This document shows positions 49,709-62,212 of a stretch of DNA of 64,000 nucleotides, piece after piece (the first letter of the stretch is position 1; each line of letters opens with the position of its first letter). The stretch lies in NCBI GenBank assembly GCA_003956705.1, contig QZCP01000312.1:88098-152097 (forward strand), in the 5' to 3' direction. Below the pieces are notes generated by a model. It was not told the origin of the DNA. It was given only the letters and a program-made list of their open reading frames with translations, and did no database searches. The position numbers were made by a program, and so were the translations under genes. Source of the DNA: Brevipalpus yothersi (lineage: Eukaryota; Arthropoda; Arachnida; Trombidiformes; Tenuipalpidae).

Positions 49709-50906
49709 TCAACTTTTTGAAGGATTCCCTTCGACTGCATGATCCCAAGTGAAAGGCAAGCTTTTAAACTCTTTCAGGTGTGGACATGATCTCCTACATA
49801 ATTTATACAAATCTATGCCGTGCAAATGGTTAGTAATGAGCACAAAAGATTTCAATGATGGTGAATTCATCAGAATCGTTCCAACCATTTCCTCTGTCAG
49901 ATCTCGGTGTTCAGTAATGATGGTAATTTTTTCCAAGCTTTTGAGAGTTCGCAATGAGTTTAATGTACCAAAAGCACCTTGTTGTACGAATCTCAGCTCA
50001 AGCTCTCGAAGCTGAATGCATGATTCATAAATTATTTGAACTATCGAGGTGAATAGTCCAGCTTCACAAATAGCTGGAGCTGAAGTCACATATGAAGAGA
50101 AGAAAAATTTTCGCAAACGTTTTCCTCTCTCGCTCATAAAAGATCTGATATTGTCACTAGAATAGTGTATACCACGAAGACTGAGACTATCCAGATCACT
50201 TTTGATCAAAGTGAGATCAATTTTGTAATCTGAATTTCTTCTCGTAGCTTTCATACATCCAATGTCGAGGGATTTTAGATTTGCACATCTACCAATTATC
50301 ACTTTGGAAACCTTAACGTTACACCATCCTGATAATTGATATTCATTATCGTCAATTAACATGTGCTAAAAAGGTGCCAGACACACTCATGACACACATA
50401 TACAAACACTTACCAGTGAGAGTAAGTCTTTGAAGATCTAATTTCTTTGGCAATCTTGAAGGATTCCAACGAATACGATCGAAGGCCGAACTGTCTAAAT
50501 GTCTGAGATTACAGCAATTCTGGAGAATCTTATTGAATGGAAATTGAACTTTGCGCTCATTACGAGAAAATAAACGCATCTCTCGATCATAATAGACATC
50601 TTTTCGTTTACGGATCCATTTATGGTGTATTCTCAGTGACAATGAGGCTATGTCATAAAATCGTCGACACACTGGAGCGTTTCACGGTCAAGCAACACAT
50701 CGATTGAGATGATGAGCGAAGAGAGGAGAGAGAGAAAAATAAAGTTGAACATTAGTTGGAAGCTTCGAAAATCAATTATATTTTCACTCACCTCTTTTGA
50801 GTCTTATCTTTTCCCTGATATTGGGAATGTAGGCGAAAACTGTGAGAAGAGAAAGATCGTCCAAATCAGTTATCTTTTTGGTACTCACAAGACATGAAGT
50901 TTCCAT
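49709..50906 (-). CDS. F-box / leucine-rich-repeat protein
   Basis: Three exons (minus): 50906-50792, 50671-50414 and 50328-49709, total 330 aa, all phases closing. The N-terminus is an F-box (ITDLDDLSLLTVFAYIPNIREKIRLKRVCRRFYDIAS), which would bind SKP1 in an SCF ubiquitin ligase. Irregular leucine-rich repeats follow (LQRLTL, LKSLDIG, LDSLSLRGIHY, LRELELR, LEKITIIT, LKSFVLIT) and should form the substrate-binding surface. An unspliced reading of the third exon begins upstream, but the acceptor at 50329 keeps the frame across the intron. I cannot assign a specific FBXL subfamily or substrate. The 510 bp upstream of its start is unannotated. Confidence 0.85.
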
Positions 50907-51416
50907 AATTGAAACTGACACTCTTGGACGAAACGAATTTTTGAATTGTTCAATTGGAAATATCGATGTTAGAATGCAAGATTGGTATAAAGAACGATAT
51001 GCCGCGCTTTGCCCGAATCCTAGTGTTGAAAACAACAATCACTGATTAATCTTTCAATAATTGCTAAGATCTTGAGGGATTTTTGTTGAACATTTTTTTG
51101 ACACAAATCAAAACCAAAGAATCAACTGGTAAGGCGAATGGATAAACATTGGAAACCTCAAAGGCTATTGAGACGCTTGTTTACAAAAGATGCATATTTT
51201 TTAGCCTTGATGTTCACCAGATAGTTATCAGGGTAACGGTGAGACACCAAGTTTTCTATCATGTCTGTTCTATCTTGGGAATGTAATGATATGATGGAGA
51301 AATGAACATCTACTTCTCATTCAAGTGGTGAGTTGGAGAGAATAATCGATTTATTGATGATGGAAATAGGCAGAATTAGTGAACTTTTGTCATATTAGAT
51401 GATAATTACATGCAAA
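50907..51416. other. Spacer between F-box gene promoter and NCBP3 3' end
   Basis: About 510 bp, AT-rich, holding the F-box gene promoter and the NCBP3 3' UTR, both on the minus strand. A plus-strand open frame overlaps the F-box start exon and is a shadow. Nothing else seen. Confidence 0.5.
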
Positions 51417-52672
51417 TTATAGTCGACGAAAAATTGAGCCATTACGTGAATTCGAAACTCGGCTGACCACTCTAAGGCGCCTTCGTCCAACTTCAACTGA
51501 TCTCGATGTGATTCTCAGTTCTTCTTTTCCTGACTCCAGTCGATCCCATACCGAAGGTCTCTTAGATCCGAAAGATATTCTTCGAGATACCGGAACATCA
51601 ATCCTATCAGCTAGAGTTTTTTTCTTATGCTCCTCTTCATCAGCCCTCATTTTCATGGGAAGTCCGTGAGAGGTGGGTGAAACATATAACGACCTTTCGA
51701 GATTATTTCTCATCTTATGAGGATTGTGTACACGAGGAGTTCTCTTGTGCTTGAAATTGCTGAGTCGATTGGACTCGCTGTCCCCAGGAATGCCATATTT
51801 TTGATAAAACTGGCTGTGTTTTCGAGCTCCTTGCATTTTTCTGTCAGCTAATAGAAGAAAAGAAACTCAATTAGTATGATGGTAGGAAATAATTCAAACA
51901 CTCACTTATTGTGGCAAATCTAAGCAGAATACACTTGGCTTTATCGTGCGACTTGCCAAGACGCCAGCGATAGGGAGGAACAGAAACTTCTAAGCTGCCA
52001 GCATCGATAACTTCGATCTCATTTTTAAAATCTTCCGATAAATTTTCACTCTGATGGAGAACAAGAGCCTCTGATAGTCCTGAAATGGCTGTTGCAGCTT
52101 TCAATGAGTCCGAGAAGAGAACATTGCCTAAACCAAAGAAAAAAGATCACGATTAGGATCACACAAAATGAGAGCTGTACACCAAGATCACTTACATGCC
52201 AAATCGTTGACCCATTCAATTTTCTCTGGCTCATATTCATTGAAATAATTAATCACATCTTCAGTATTCATTTCTTGAACTCCTCGAATGTGGACAACAT
52301 TCAATCTCCAAGTTGCTAATTTTCGATTGGATTGTTCATCTAGAATATGTAGAGGGAAGATGTGATGAATACATTGTGTAACAAAAAGGTCAATAATAAT
52401 CAGAATGAGCACACAATAAACAAACCTGTGTCAATCGGGATGTCCATGATTCGGTAGAGCATTTCTTTTTGCTCCTCAGATATGAGATCAGCTTGTTTGG
52501 TGGTATTATCTCGTATAATAATCTTCGGAATTTCGGATGAATCAATATCTTCTGCAATTCCTTCATCTCCATCAGAATCCGGATAATCTTGCAATCTTAT
52601 CTCGTCAGCGATATGATGAACAGATGGATTTTCTTCAGCTTCAATTTCCATTATTTCTTCACTAATATCCAT
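51417..52672 (-). CDS. NCBP3: Nuclear cap-binding protein subunit 3
   Basis: Four exons (minus): 52672-52426, 52339-52196, 52127-51906 and 51847-51417, total 347 aa (human NCBP3 about 620). NCBP3 forms an alternative cap-binding complex with NCBP1 and aids mRNA export. An acidic N-terminus is followed by the atypical RNA-recognition region: VHIRGVQEMNTEDVINYFNE, EWVNDLACNVLFSD and a helix through AISGL. Then come the signature WRLGKSHDKAKCILLRFAT and DRKMQGARKHSQFYQKYGIPG. The C-terminal part is Arg/Ser-rich (RRISFGSKRPSVWDRL; RRRLRVVSRVS) and much shorter than in vertebrates. The first donor is GTTTGT, weaker than usual, but the phase and family match support it. Confidence 0.93.
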
Positions 52673-53194
52673 GATGATGATTAAAATAATTACTGTTGAC
52701 TTATTACACACACACAATTGAGAATGTATCAAGATGAAAAGTATGACTTGTTCTCAAGCCAAATGAGACAAGATGAGATGGCTTTTAATTCGGACAAATG
52801 AGATCAAAGGACAGTTGTAGAAGGTCACTCAATTGACCATCAATTATCCAAAGTCAAGAGCTTACACTGGCCAATTGACGATATGAATCATCGATAAAAA
52901 TTTAATCTGTATCCTCTCAAGTTCACTCACTTTCACGAGATCTTCAAAACCAAAACCAAAACAACTCTCACAATCAGAACAATCCAATCAAATAACAACT
53001 GACTTGATAAACGCGCGCAATTCATTACATTGTGATAGAAACTTGGAAATTCTTTTTCTCAGAATTCGAAATTTGAAATGAAGAATTTGGAATTTTTCTG
53101 AGAATTTTAGGTGATTCTTAAGAATATAATGAAAAAAATATGGAAAATCTTTACATTTTTTGAAATGAGACAATGAAAATGGTTTCCAACTTGT
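52673..53194. other. Spacer between NCBP3 start and DCAF17 stop
   Basis: About 520 bp with the NCBP3 promoter and DCAF17 3' UTR. An A/T-rich stretch of related fragments (gaaattct, gaaattgaaat, gaatttgg) lies at 53030-53130. No coding region. Confidence 0.45.
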
Positions 53195-55004
53195 TTAGAT
53201 GAAAGCTTTGTAACCATTTGTTTTTCGTCTTTTTGGTCGAGCTTTGATTGAGTTGCAAATTTTGCGTAAAAATCTATAGTAAAAAATATTGTAACAATTG
53301 TTGGTTGATTTTTGAAGAATTGTCAATTCATCCAAAGAAAATATAATCTCAAGATCATCTTCATCCTCTAATCTTAAGCCTTCCAAATTCTCCCGGCGAA
53401 TCAATCGTCCTGTTTGATTGTCAAATAAGGCAATTATACCACGTCTTGGACAACTCGAGCAAGGATCAATTCCAATAACAGCGAGTACATCAGTACTTTC
53501 ATCATAATCATATGTGAAGATGGTTCGCTAGGAGAAAAATGATAGATTATACTCACTCAAATTTAAAAATGAAATTAAAACTTACCGGAAAAGCAGATTC
53601 TTCTGGATTGATGATGTACTCATTTAGTTTATTCTTTTCAAACTCTGAATCTGACATGTGAATTTCAAATAGTTCCTTAGAATGATTATCTATTAAGGAA
53701 CAGACAGATATTGAATGTTTACTGACCACAATAATATTATCTGAATAATCAGTGTGGAACTGAGCAATTGTTTGACCTTCGGCATGAGAACTCAATTTAA
53801 TCTGTCTAATGGGTTGAATAGTTTTTTCAGAGATAATCCGAGCAACATGGTAAGTGCCATCATCTTCACCAGCAGGAGTGTAAATCAAGTGTGGAGGATA
53901 GCCGCCATGATCTATGAGAGGATTTCCAATTTCAACAGATAAAACCAGTGGTGGTGGCTCATCTATGATCAGGTTGACAGGGATTCCATGACCACCGATT
54001 CCCACAACCCTTGAAACGGAAGTTTTACATTCATCGCATCCAGCATAATTACGACATATCTCGCCAATTTTGATGGGAAATTTAAAGCTTTCAGTTTCTA
54101 TGAGATCTTTGAGAGAGTAAATACAGTAAGTTGTTCTCTTGGCAATGATTGGTGTTGAAGTTCTGATCATTTCCATATTTACAGTAGCCGATTCAACTTT
54201 TCCAAATAAATTTGATGGAAGACGAAAGCATACTACAATCCGAAGTGGATTGATACGCAAAATTATGACATACAAAAGAGTTGTTCGATCACCAGAATTT
54301 CTCATGTCACCGGTTTGTAAAACAACACTATCGTAATGTCGATACCAATTGATGTAGATGAATTTGGCCCGCTCTGGATCACCGAGAAAGATTCTTTCTA
54401 GTAATTTACCATTGTCAAGATCAAATTGTAATAGAAAATTTTCCTTTGTCAACACTAGAAGGAATGGTCGAAATTTATCGGGTGGATTAGGTATAATATT
54501 GTGAGGACCTTTGTATGCGAGCATTTTATCATGGCCAAGTTTACTTCGTTCCACAAAATCACTTATCGAAAAAGAGAGAGGATGACTTCCTTTGGTCATC
54601 TTGTCCAGTGAGTAGCAATCACGAGAATTGATGAATATCTTATCACTTGAAAAGCGAGAAAAAGGAAGAGGACAATTGATTAACCAATAATTGACATTCC
54701 ATTAAGCTAACTTTTCACCTACAATAAAACTGTTTATTCTTACTTACCAAAGTGATAGAACTCCTTTTTTCTTATTTTCATTCCAAATCAGAGAGAATTC
54801 ATGTTCATCCTTCTGAAATGAGAGAAAAAAAACGCCAACTTACATCAATAACATAATCTCAAAATGAACAAACTACATCAATTTGGAGACAATTTTTACC
54901 TCATCATATAGACGACGAATCATTCGACAATCAAGTCGTGGATATTTCATAAAAGATCCCGTTTCTCGCTGAAATAATCTGTGGATACAATTTCGTGATG
55001 GCAT
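53195..55004 (-). CDS. DCAF17: DDB1- and CUL4-associated factor 17
   Basis: Four exons (minus): 55004-54900, 54812-54748, 54645-53586 and 53527-53195, total 520 aa, the same length as the human protein. DCAF17 is a nucleolar substrate receptor of CUL4-DDB1 ubiquitin ligases. Matching segments in order: the N-terminus (NCIHRLFQRETGSF), IFINSRDCYSLD, the strand pair LLVLTKENFLLQFDLDNGKLLERIFLG, and LLYVIILRINPLRIVVCFRLPSNLFG. The best block is HGIPVNLIIDEPPPLVLSVEIGNPLIDHGG, followed by YPPHLIYTP. The basic C-terminus also fits (RPKRRKTNGYKAF). Exon 2 is short (65 nt) and the least certain. Acceptor of exon 3 is AAG. Confidence 0.88.
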
Positions 55005-55857
55005 GTTTTGATGATGATATCCACCACATCTACATCAACAAATCAATACAACAACTGACAACACTTGTCAATCACACCCGGTAAATGATCAACTAAACAG
55101 TGGCCAACGGAGACATTCTGCGACACACTTAAAATTTATTGTAATCAAGTAAAAAAAAGCTTTTAAAACTTTAAGCTTCCACAGCACTCAATTGTAAATG
55201 TCAATGAAGCTCTTCAATGAAGCTCTTCATCACATGCATACAGCATTGTGTGAGACTGTAGCGCTTGTAAACCTCGTTCTTCATGACTGTACACTTGCGC
55301 TTCATCCGTCTTATTGAGTGCCCTTCACACAAGTTGAAGTGAAAAATTAGATTAAATTTTACTATTAAAACTGATTAGAGGAATCATTTACGTAGTATTA
55401 TCCTTATCTATTGATGGCCATATCGGAATTAAAATTAACACTCTTATCGCGAGAATGACAAATTGAAGATGTTTGAATTGAGTAGCTTTCCTGAGCTTTG
55501 ATAAATTTCAATACGAATCGATAGTGTACTCAATAACGGTAATGAATTGCTGGGCTCATCGAGGCTCATCAGAACTTGGGCTTGCATGCTCATGTATTTT
55601 GAGGAGTAGAGGAGGATTGGTGAAAAAAATTCCCATATATTTCATTGTTTATTCTTTTTCTCTCCAGTACTCATGAAAAATTTGATATTTGATGAGTGAG
55701 ATAAAAATAATAATAATAATGAAAATAATAATTATAATTTTCAAATCTTTTTTCCTTTACAAAACAAAAAAAATATTCCTACACTATTGGATTTGCTGCT
55801 AGCTCAAAGGGACACACTCAAACACATAAAACCAAACACTTTAAAAATTGGCCAATG
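55005..55857. other. Spacer upstream of DCAF17
   Basis: About 850 bp holding the DCAF17 promoter and the 3' UTR of the coiled-coil gene. A tandem duplication (tgaagctcttcaatgaagct) lies at 55202-55230, and an (ATA)n-like run at 55702-55738. No coding region. Confidence 0.5.
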
Positions 55858-57834
55858 TCAGTGAATTTGGAGCATAGTCTTGGTATCAGTCTGGTTGGTT
55901 TTTGGTGATGGTTGAATGACAACACATGATTGTGATGGTAAAATGGGCCTTCCATCGAGAGATATGGGTAAACTATTGGTCTCAATATCGGGTAGCCCTT
56001 CATCGGGTGATTGATGCTCATTGGCCAGAAGTATGATCTGTATACCAGCTATTTTACGTTCCAACTCTTGAAGCTTATTGTGAAAATCTTTGGACATACA
56101 ATTATAATCTTTATCTCTCATCAAACTTCGTCGCCTCTCCTGACGAGCTTCTAATTTACTAATTTTCGCTTTCGCTTGGCGTAAATTTTTTTCCGATGTT
56201 ATCAATTTAGCGGTGAGATCATGTAGTCGCTCTTTCATTAAACTTAATTCAGCTTCATGTGATTCTTGTACACCTTTCAAATCTTTCTTCAATCTACTGT
56301 AAGCCATCTCTAAATAATCATAATTAATGTATGACTCTCGAAGTTCCTTGTTAAGCTCTTTAAGACGATCTCTCAGTCTATTGGTGGTCTCTTTGAATTT
56401 TGATTCATCCTTATATCGATCAGTTTCCTCTTTCAATATGAATGATCGCATTTTTTCCAATTCCTGTTGCAATTCAGCGTTCTCATCTCGAAGACATCCA
56501 TTAAGATCAGAATGATCACTCTTCTCCTGTGATGATGCTGGTGGAGGTGGTGGTGGTGGAGGCTCTTCTCGAAGTTGATTCATCTTTTGTTGGACATCTT
56601 CAATTTCTTCCAATTTACTTTGGCACACATTCTCTAGCTTCATAATTGTTGACTTCAATCGACACACTTCATTTTCTTTCTTGGGGGCTCGATCAGTATC
56701 GGTCACTGATTTCGCAAGATCCTCATAAAGGCTGACAATCTCCTTGAATCTTGTACCACTTCCGTTTGTGGAGGCCAAACTTTCCGGTGAAGAGGACATG
56801 GACGGTGAAGTGGACATCTTTAAGCTTTCATCACTATCATGATGCTGTGGATAGTGATGACCATTACCATTGACCAACAAAGGATGACTATGATGATGAG
56901 AAGGTGTGTGACTTTTTCCATTCGATAGAATGCTGTTAGCTTTGTTTATTTGGGCTATTTTGCCATTCATTTGACGATTATAGTTGTTGTTATTGTGGAA
57001 ACCATTTTTGTCGGCAATATTTCCAAAGTAATTATTGTTATTGATCAGAACACTTTTTGTTTTTTGACGAAGATTGTTGTTGATGGACAGTTTTTCGTAT
57101 GATAGCTTATCGACTGATTTTGACTTTCGAACACCACAGTTAAGACTGTTATTGCGCACTAATTCTTCCCATTCTTTGTCAATTATTTGATCATCCAACG
57201 ATTTTGGATCAATATTGATGAAATCATCCAAATTCACCTCATCAATAGAATTAACAATTTCATTTATTCCTTTACAAGTCAAGCTATCATGTGACTTTCC
57301 TAGACCATTGCGGAGAATTTGTGATGGCTTCTTGTATAATGGTGAACTATCTCGCTCATCATCAGATACGGAGCAAGAATCACCTGGAACCTAAGTGAAA
57401 AATAGAATATTCCATGAGAATTTTAATCACAATGACAATTCTGTCAGAGCATCATCGAAACAAACGTGCTAATTTGTTCAGGAATTTTCAACTCTTCATC
57501 CCATAATAAAAAGAGATTGATCATAGAATTCATCTTCTCGTGCAATTTCATTCAGAATGAATAGATGTCAAATTAATTTGATATTGATCAAGAGCGACAA
57601 CTGCTCTGAATTTGTCTGTGACCCATCAATGGTCACACCATCAAGTTTCAGGCTCTTCTTTCATAACTGGTCATCTTAGATGCTACCTCTTAAATCGTCT
57701 GGGTTAAGGAAACTACATCAGTCACCAAAATACGAAGGATGATACTTTTGATCTTCAAGATTAATCCTCTATACAGTTGCATAAAATGGATCAATCTGAT
57801 TCAAGATTAGAACGAAAGAGGAGGTGGAAGCTGG

Positions 57835-57889
<55 letters not shown>

Positions 57890-59939
57890 GGTGGAAATGT
57901 TGGCCTGATCCCATTTTTAGATCTGAATTTATGTGACTGATCATGAGGTTTCCACTAAGCCATTAGCTTCACATCTTGTGTGTGTGAGTGATGTAACTTT
58001 TCAAAATTATGATCTGCTGGATAAATGAGTATCTTTAACTGATTCAATACATAATTTTGGATGTTTCCCCATTCAGGACATCATATCTATGAAAAAGTAA
58101 TCACGGTCATCATTTCCAGGCAAGGTTCTTCAATAAATGATTGAGATGCATGGTGATGATACTTCATCGTTGTCAATGAATCCAGAACTTCCGAATGATC
58201 AGATGATGGAGGGTACAAAGAATCTGTTACGCTACTCATATACTTATGTATTGTTTGGCTTGAAAGATATCAATACTCATGATATGTTTGATCTTTTTTA
58301 CTCATCTCTTACACATTCATCTCATGATTTCCTCCTCCCTTTCTTTGATTAAGGTACCCTAAATTTTGACTCTATTCAGTTTTCAATCTCGGTGGAGATA
58401 CTCTCTTTCATTTATCTGAAGTCAGTTTAAGAACTGGAAAGCTGTATCAGGAGCTCTCTTTTCCAAATGAACTAACGGAGTTTACAATTACCTTGGTGTT
58501 TTTGGAGGATTCAGAGAATGAAATCTCTCCAGAACATGGAAGCGATGATACCATCCTGGATCTTGAAGTAGATCTTGAAAAAATGAACGTGGAGAAGAGA
58601 GAAAAAAGAATGAAATGAATATTATTCATAAATTATAGCTACTGGCATGAGTAAACTGATGATCACACTGAGTTGTTACTACTTACCTTGAACGTGCCTT
58701 TCCTTTTAACCTAGATATGGATATAGTTCGATTGACCGGAGGTGAAGGCGGAAGTATCCGATAGTCTTCTGAAAATGAATCAAAAAAATTTTCAATCAAT
58801 GACTGCTTGAATTGAACATGGAGAGCATCCTCAAAAATTCATATGAGATATGACAGAATGATTCAAAACTTTTATAGCAATTTTTCTTTTCAAAAATATT
58901 AAACAAAAATCTTTCTAGTTTAGTCAGCTCTGATCATCGTGAAAAAATCTACAAATTTAAGAGTAACAAGCTGATGGATTCCTTGTGAGATCAACTTCAT
59001 CTTTGGGTATTTTGAGAATATGAAGATAGAAAATTCTTCACCAAGATGAGGTAGTAGGATCGAAAAAGTTGAATACATTTGATAATACGTCTACAAACAA
59101 GGGTGTTGAAATTTCTTCAATAGATTTCTGGTAAAAGATGTAAATGCTATGGAAAGCAAATAAGCTAGGTAAGTAAATGAACGGAAGGGAAAATTGTCAA
59201 ATTTTTGGTTACTTTGCAATTCCATAAAATGCTTTTCGCTTTAGATAAATTCTGGCATATCTCCCTTCGATATTCATTTTACAAACATTAATGAAATGCA
59301 ACAAGTTAGCATCTTGGTAATTATTTTGCTTATGTTAGCTTAATGAATAAACTAAAAAAAGGTGTTCAAAAACTTCAAATAATAAGTTTGATGAATATTA
59401 TTTTTTTATGCTCATTTTCTCACTTCTCTTCCGCATCCTTGATAAATATATGATCAAGTATAAATATATTTATCCATATATTTATATTCAGATGTAAAGT
59501 TGATGATAATCACATCGTTCAAGTTTAGATTCGAGTTAAGTTGATTCTAAGATAGCGTAAAAAATGGCTGATTATTGAGTTTGATTAACTTGAAAGCGTC
59601 CATTACACACATTTATAAATGCTAATTATACATTCAATATTTTTATCAATATTCTTGTGTGTGTGATAGTAATCAGATATGCTAATTAGATTCGATCAAA
59701 ATCCTTCTCTCGATACTTGTTTTTCTTTCCCGACTATTCCAATCAAAATTCTAAATTTACTTAAACACATCAGCACCAAGGAACTTACCTGAATCATTCT
59801 TATTCCTAGTGTTCAATCGGCAATTTAGTTCAATGCTCAAAGGTGCTCTCTGTTCAAGAGGATTGCTTGGAATTCTCGTTATTCTTGATGGTTGTGAAAT
59901 TTTTATCTGTTTGGAGGTTCCATTACAATTTTCCCATAG
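55858..59939 (-). CDS. Large coiled-coil protein of unknown family, 3' part of gene
   Basis: Four phase-consistent minus-strand exons are visible: 59939-59789, 58768-58687, 58573-58492 and 57390-55858, at least 615 residues ending at 55858. I do not recognise the family. The N-terminal part is basic and Ser/Arg/Pro-rich (RILPPSPPVNRTISISRLKG; RSRSTSRSRM). Asn- and His-rich low-complexity segments follow (NNNYFGN; HTPSHHHSHP) together with a short poly-Pro run. From about residue 310 to 545 there is a long heptad-type coiled coil (DENAELQQELEKMRSF... RLRDRLKELNKELRESYINY... LTAKLITSEKNLRQAKAKIS). The tail is conserved-looking. A cytoskeletal or scaffold role is only a guess. The first visible exon starts at a weak acceptor, so upstream exons probably lie in the rest of the window or beyond it. 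Confidence 0.7.
57391..58491 (-). other. Intron of coiled-coil gene with (AG)n array
   Basis: This 1.1-kb intron lies between two phase-0 exon ends. It has an (AG)n array at about 57839-57882, which is (CT)n on the sense strand. The plus-strand open frame at 58137-58352 is not supported. Confidence 0.6.
58769..59788 (-). other. Intron of coiled-coil gene
   Basis: This 1.0-kb AT-rich intron joins exon ends in phase 1 (G/AA). It contains TATATTTATCC-type tracts near 59457-59490. No nested gene seen. Confidence 0.6.
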
Positions 59940-60242
59940 CTATATTCAGAAAAAAGAAGAAATTGAGTCATCATCATGAAAATTTGATGAAGTGGAGATA
60001 TAGTTTGAGTGTTCCAGAAGAAAATTGATCATTTCTCAGCCATGTAGCACTTTGTTCACGAGCTTACAAGCTTTACTTGATTATCAATCAATAGTATCAT
60101 AGGATGATTCGAATTTTGATGCATTATACACGAATTGGAAGTTAATTCTAGAATAACAGTAATCAGCATCTTAAAGGAGTGTTATACAGTGTTTATGTAG
60201 AAATAAGAATGGATGGTCTAATTATCAGAGAAAGATGGATAG

Positions 60243-60297
<55 letters not shown>

Positions 60298-60509
60298 AAA
60301 TTCATGTATCCAAAAAAAGAACCAAAATAATCCACTGTAAAGTGATCAAAAAGCAATCTGAATCAATTATTTTTGAATCAAGGTAGATTGATCAACTTTC
60401 TTTGATCATAACATACATGTAGTGATCAGATAGGAAATCATTTGGAGGCCTGTTTTAGGCTAATCCATCAGCTGATACACCAAGTTGGAAGCGAAGTAAC
60501 TGATGAATT

Positions 60510-60510
<1 letters not shown>

Positions 60511-60564
<54 letters not shown>
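60511..60564 (+). repeat. (AG)n microsatellite
   Basis: Perfect AG array of about 54 bp. With 61051-61101 (CT, about 51 bp) it forms an inverted pair about 490 bp apart. Confidence 0.95.
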
Positions 60565-60568
<4 letters not shown>

Positions 60569-61045
60569 TAGAGTGGCTATTCGTTTTTTCATTTACCCCA
60601 AGTGATCACATATATTCGAGAGGAAAAAAATAGGACCCGAATCGAGTTCCCGCAAAAATTAGACCTAACTGATGATATACAATCTGATTCCATATGAAAT
60701 ATTGTGTGTATGTGTAGAAGAGCGTTTTCACATCTTTCTCTCTTCTATTCTCGATTAACCATGATGGAGATGATTTCAGAAAATAAATGAGCATGAATCG
60801 AGATCTTGGATTAGCCTGAATTTGAAGTAGAAAACTAGTTGAAAGTGGTTTACTATTAACATGATTTTGCTACATTCATATATAATAATAATCTTTTTCT
60901 CAATATTATGAAACAGCATCCCTCTCTTTCCTCTTATCTTCAATTTCATCTTCCTCCTCTCTCTTTTCTCATCATATTGGCCTTCTTATTTTCTTTATTT
61001 CATCATCAAAGCACTCAATAAATAGTTGATTTGGTAATCAAGTAT

Positions 61046-61104
<59 letters not shown>

Positions 61105-61361
61105 GTTCCTTACTTTCCCTCGATTCTGTAATCAAAAAAATTGATGAATTCATCAGAGGAGAACAGAGAATGCAAATTTTTGGCCAGTTTTCTGACCTTG
61201 ACCTTGATGTAAAACGGAAACAATTGATACTGCACCTGATAAATTCAATTCGTGTTCAGTCAGCAGATGGATTCGAAGCTCATGATATAAGTGAATAAAA
61301 AATATTCATAAAAAAATACGTGATCAAGTGTAAATAATTGTGGTTAATTTCTTCTTCTTCC

Positions 61362-61417
<56 letters not shown>

Positions 61418-62151
61418 AAGAGATCTGTATGGAAAGCAATCTGATTAAATAAATCTAACCATGGTAATTGATCGAGATATACTTTTGAAAGAGAAAGGTT
61501 CCTCGCAAGCTTTAATCTGGGTCACTCTCAAAAAAATCTGAGAGAGAGAAAGAAAGAGAAATTTTTTGAATCAAGGAAAACAAGAAAACAGTAATGCTGA
61601 TGATTGCTATTATTACATTTGCTAACTTGTCCACCAGAAAGATCAACCACAATCAATTGAAAGAGAGAATCACACTCATCTTTTTAGGTGAGAGAAAATA
61701 CAATCATGATGATGATAGGTTGATTTGTTCACAAGTTTGGAATTGAGAATCGCAAAGTGGCAAGACAAATAGAAGTGAGAAAGGAAGAGATTGAGAATGA
61801 AGGTGAAGAGGATTCAATCGAATTAGAGTAGAAACAAATTGTCTGATTAGGGTCAAGTGAAGGTGGCTAGTAATAAGTGAGGCTAAAAGAGTCACGGAAT
61901 TTGATTGAGGAATAATGATGATTCATTCACCTTGTCTCCTATGCTCATTTCATTTATCAACCAACTACTCTAATACTACTACAACGACTACTGAGTGATG
62001 CTGCTGAATGATGTCTGCTCTCTCCTCTCTTGGCTCCTCTAAATCTTGGCCTAAGAATGCCAAAATGAATAAGGACAGAAAAATTTTGGTCCTAATAAAG
62101 ATGTGTGTGCCCCTCATTTAGAGGTTCCCAGCATTTCTATTCCTCTAAATC

Positions 62152-62155
<4 letters not shown>

Positions 62156-62207
<52 letters not shown>
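62156..62207 (+). repeat. (CT)n microsatellite
   Basis: Perfect CT array of about 52 bp followed 60 bp later by a short (AG)n tract (62270-62287), an inverted arrangement. Confidence 0.95.

Positions 62208-62212
<5 letters not shown>

Noticed and set aside
50329..50362. Start of the F-box gene's last exon at an internal Met (MLIDDNEYQLS)
   Set aside because: The acceptor at 50329 joins the previous exon in phase and continues the LRR; the Met lies in the intron.
53195..55004. Initial identification as DET1
   Set aside because: The N-terminus and middle do not match DET1; the HGIPVNLIIDEPPPL block, overall order and 520-aa length match DCAF17.
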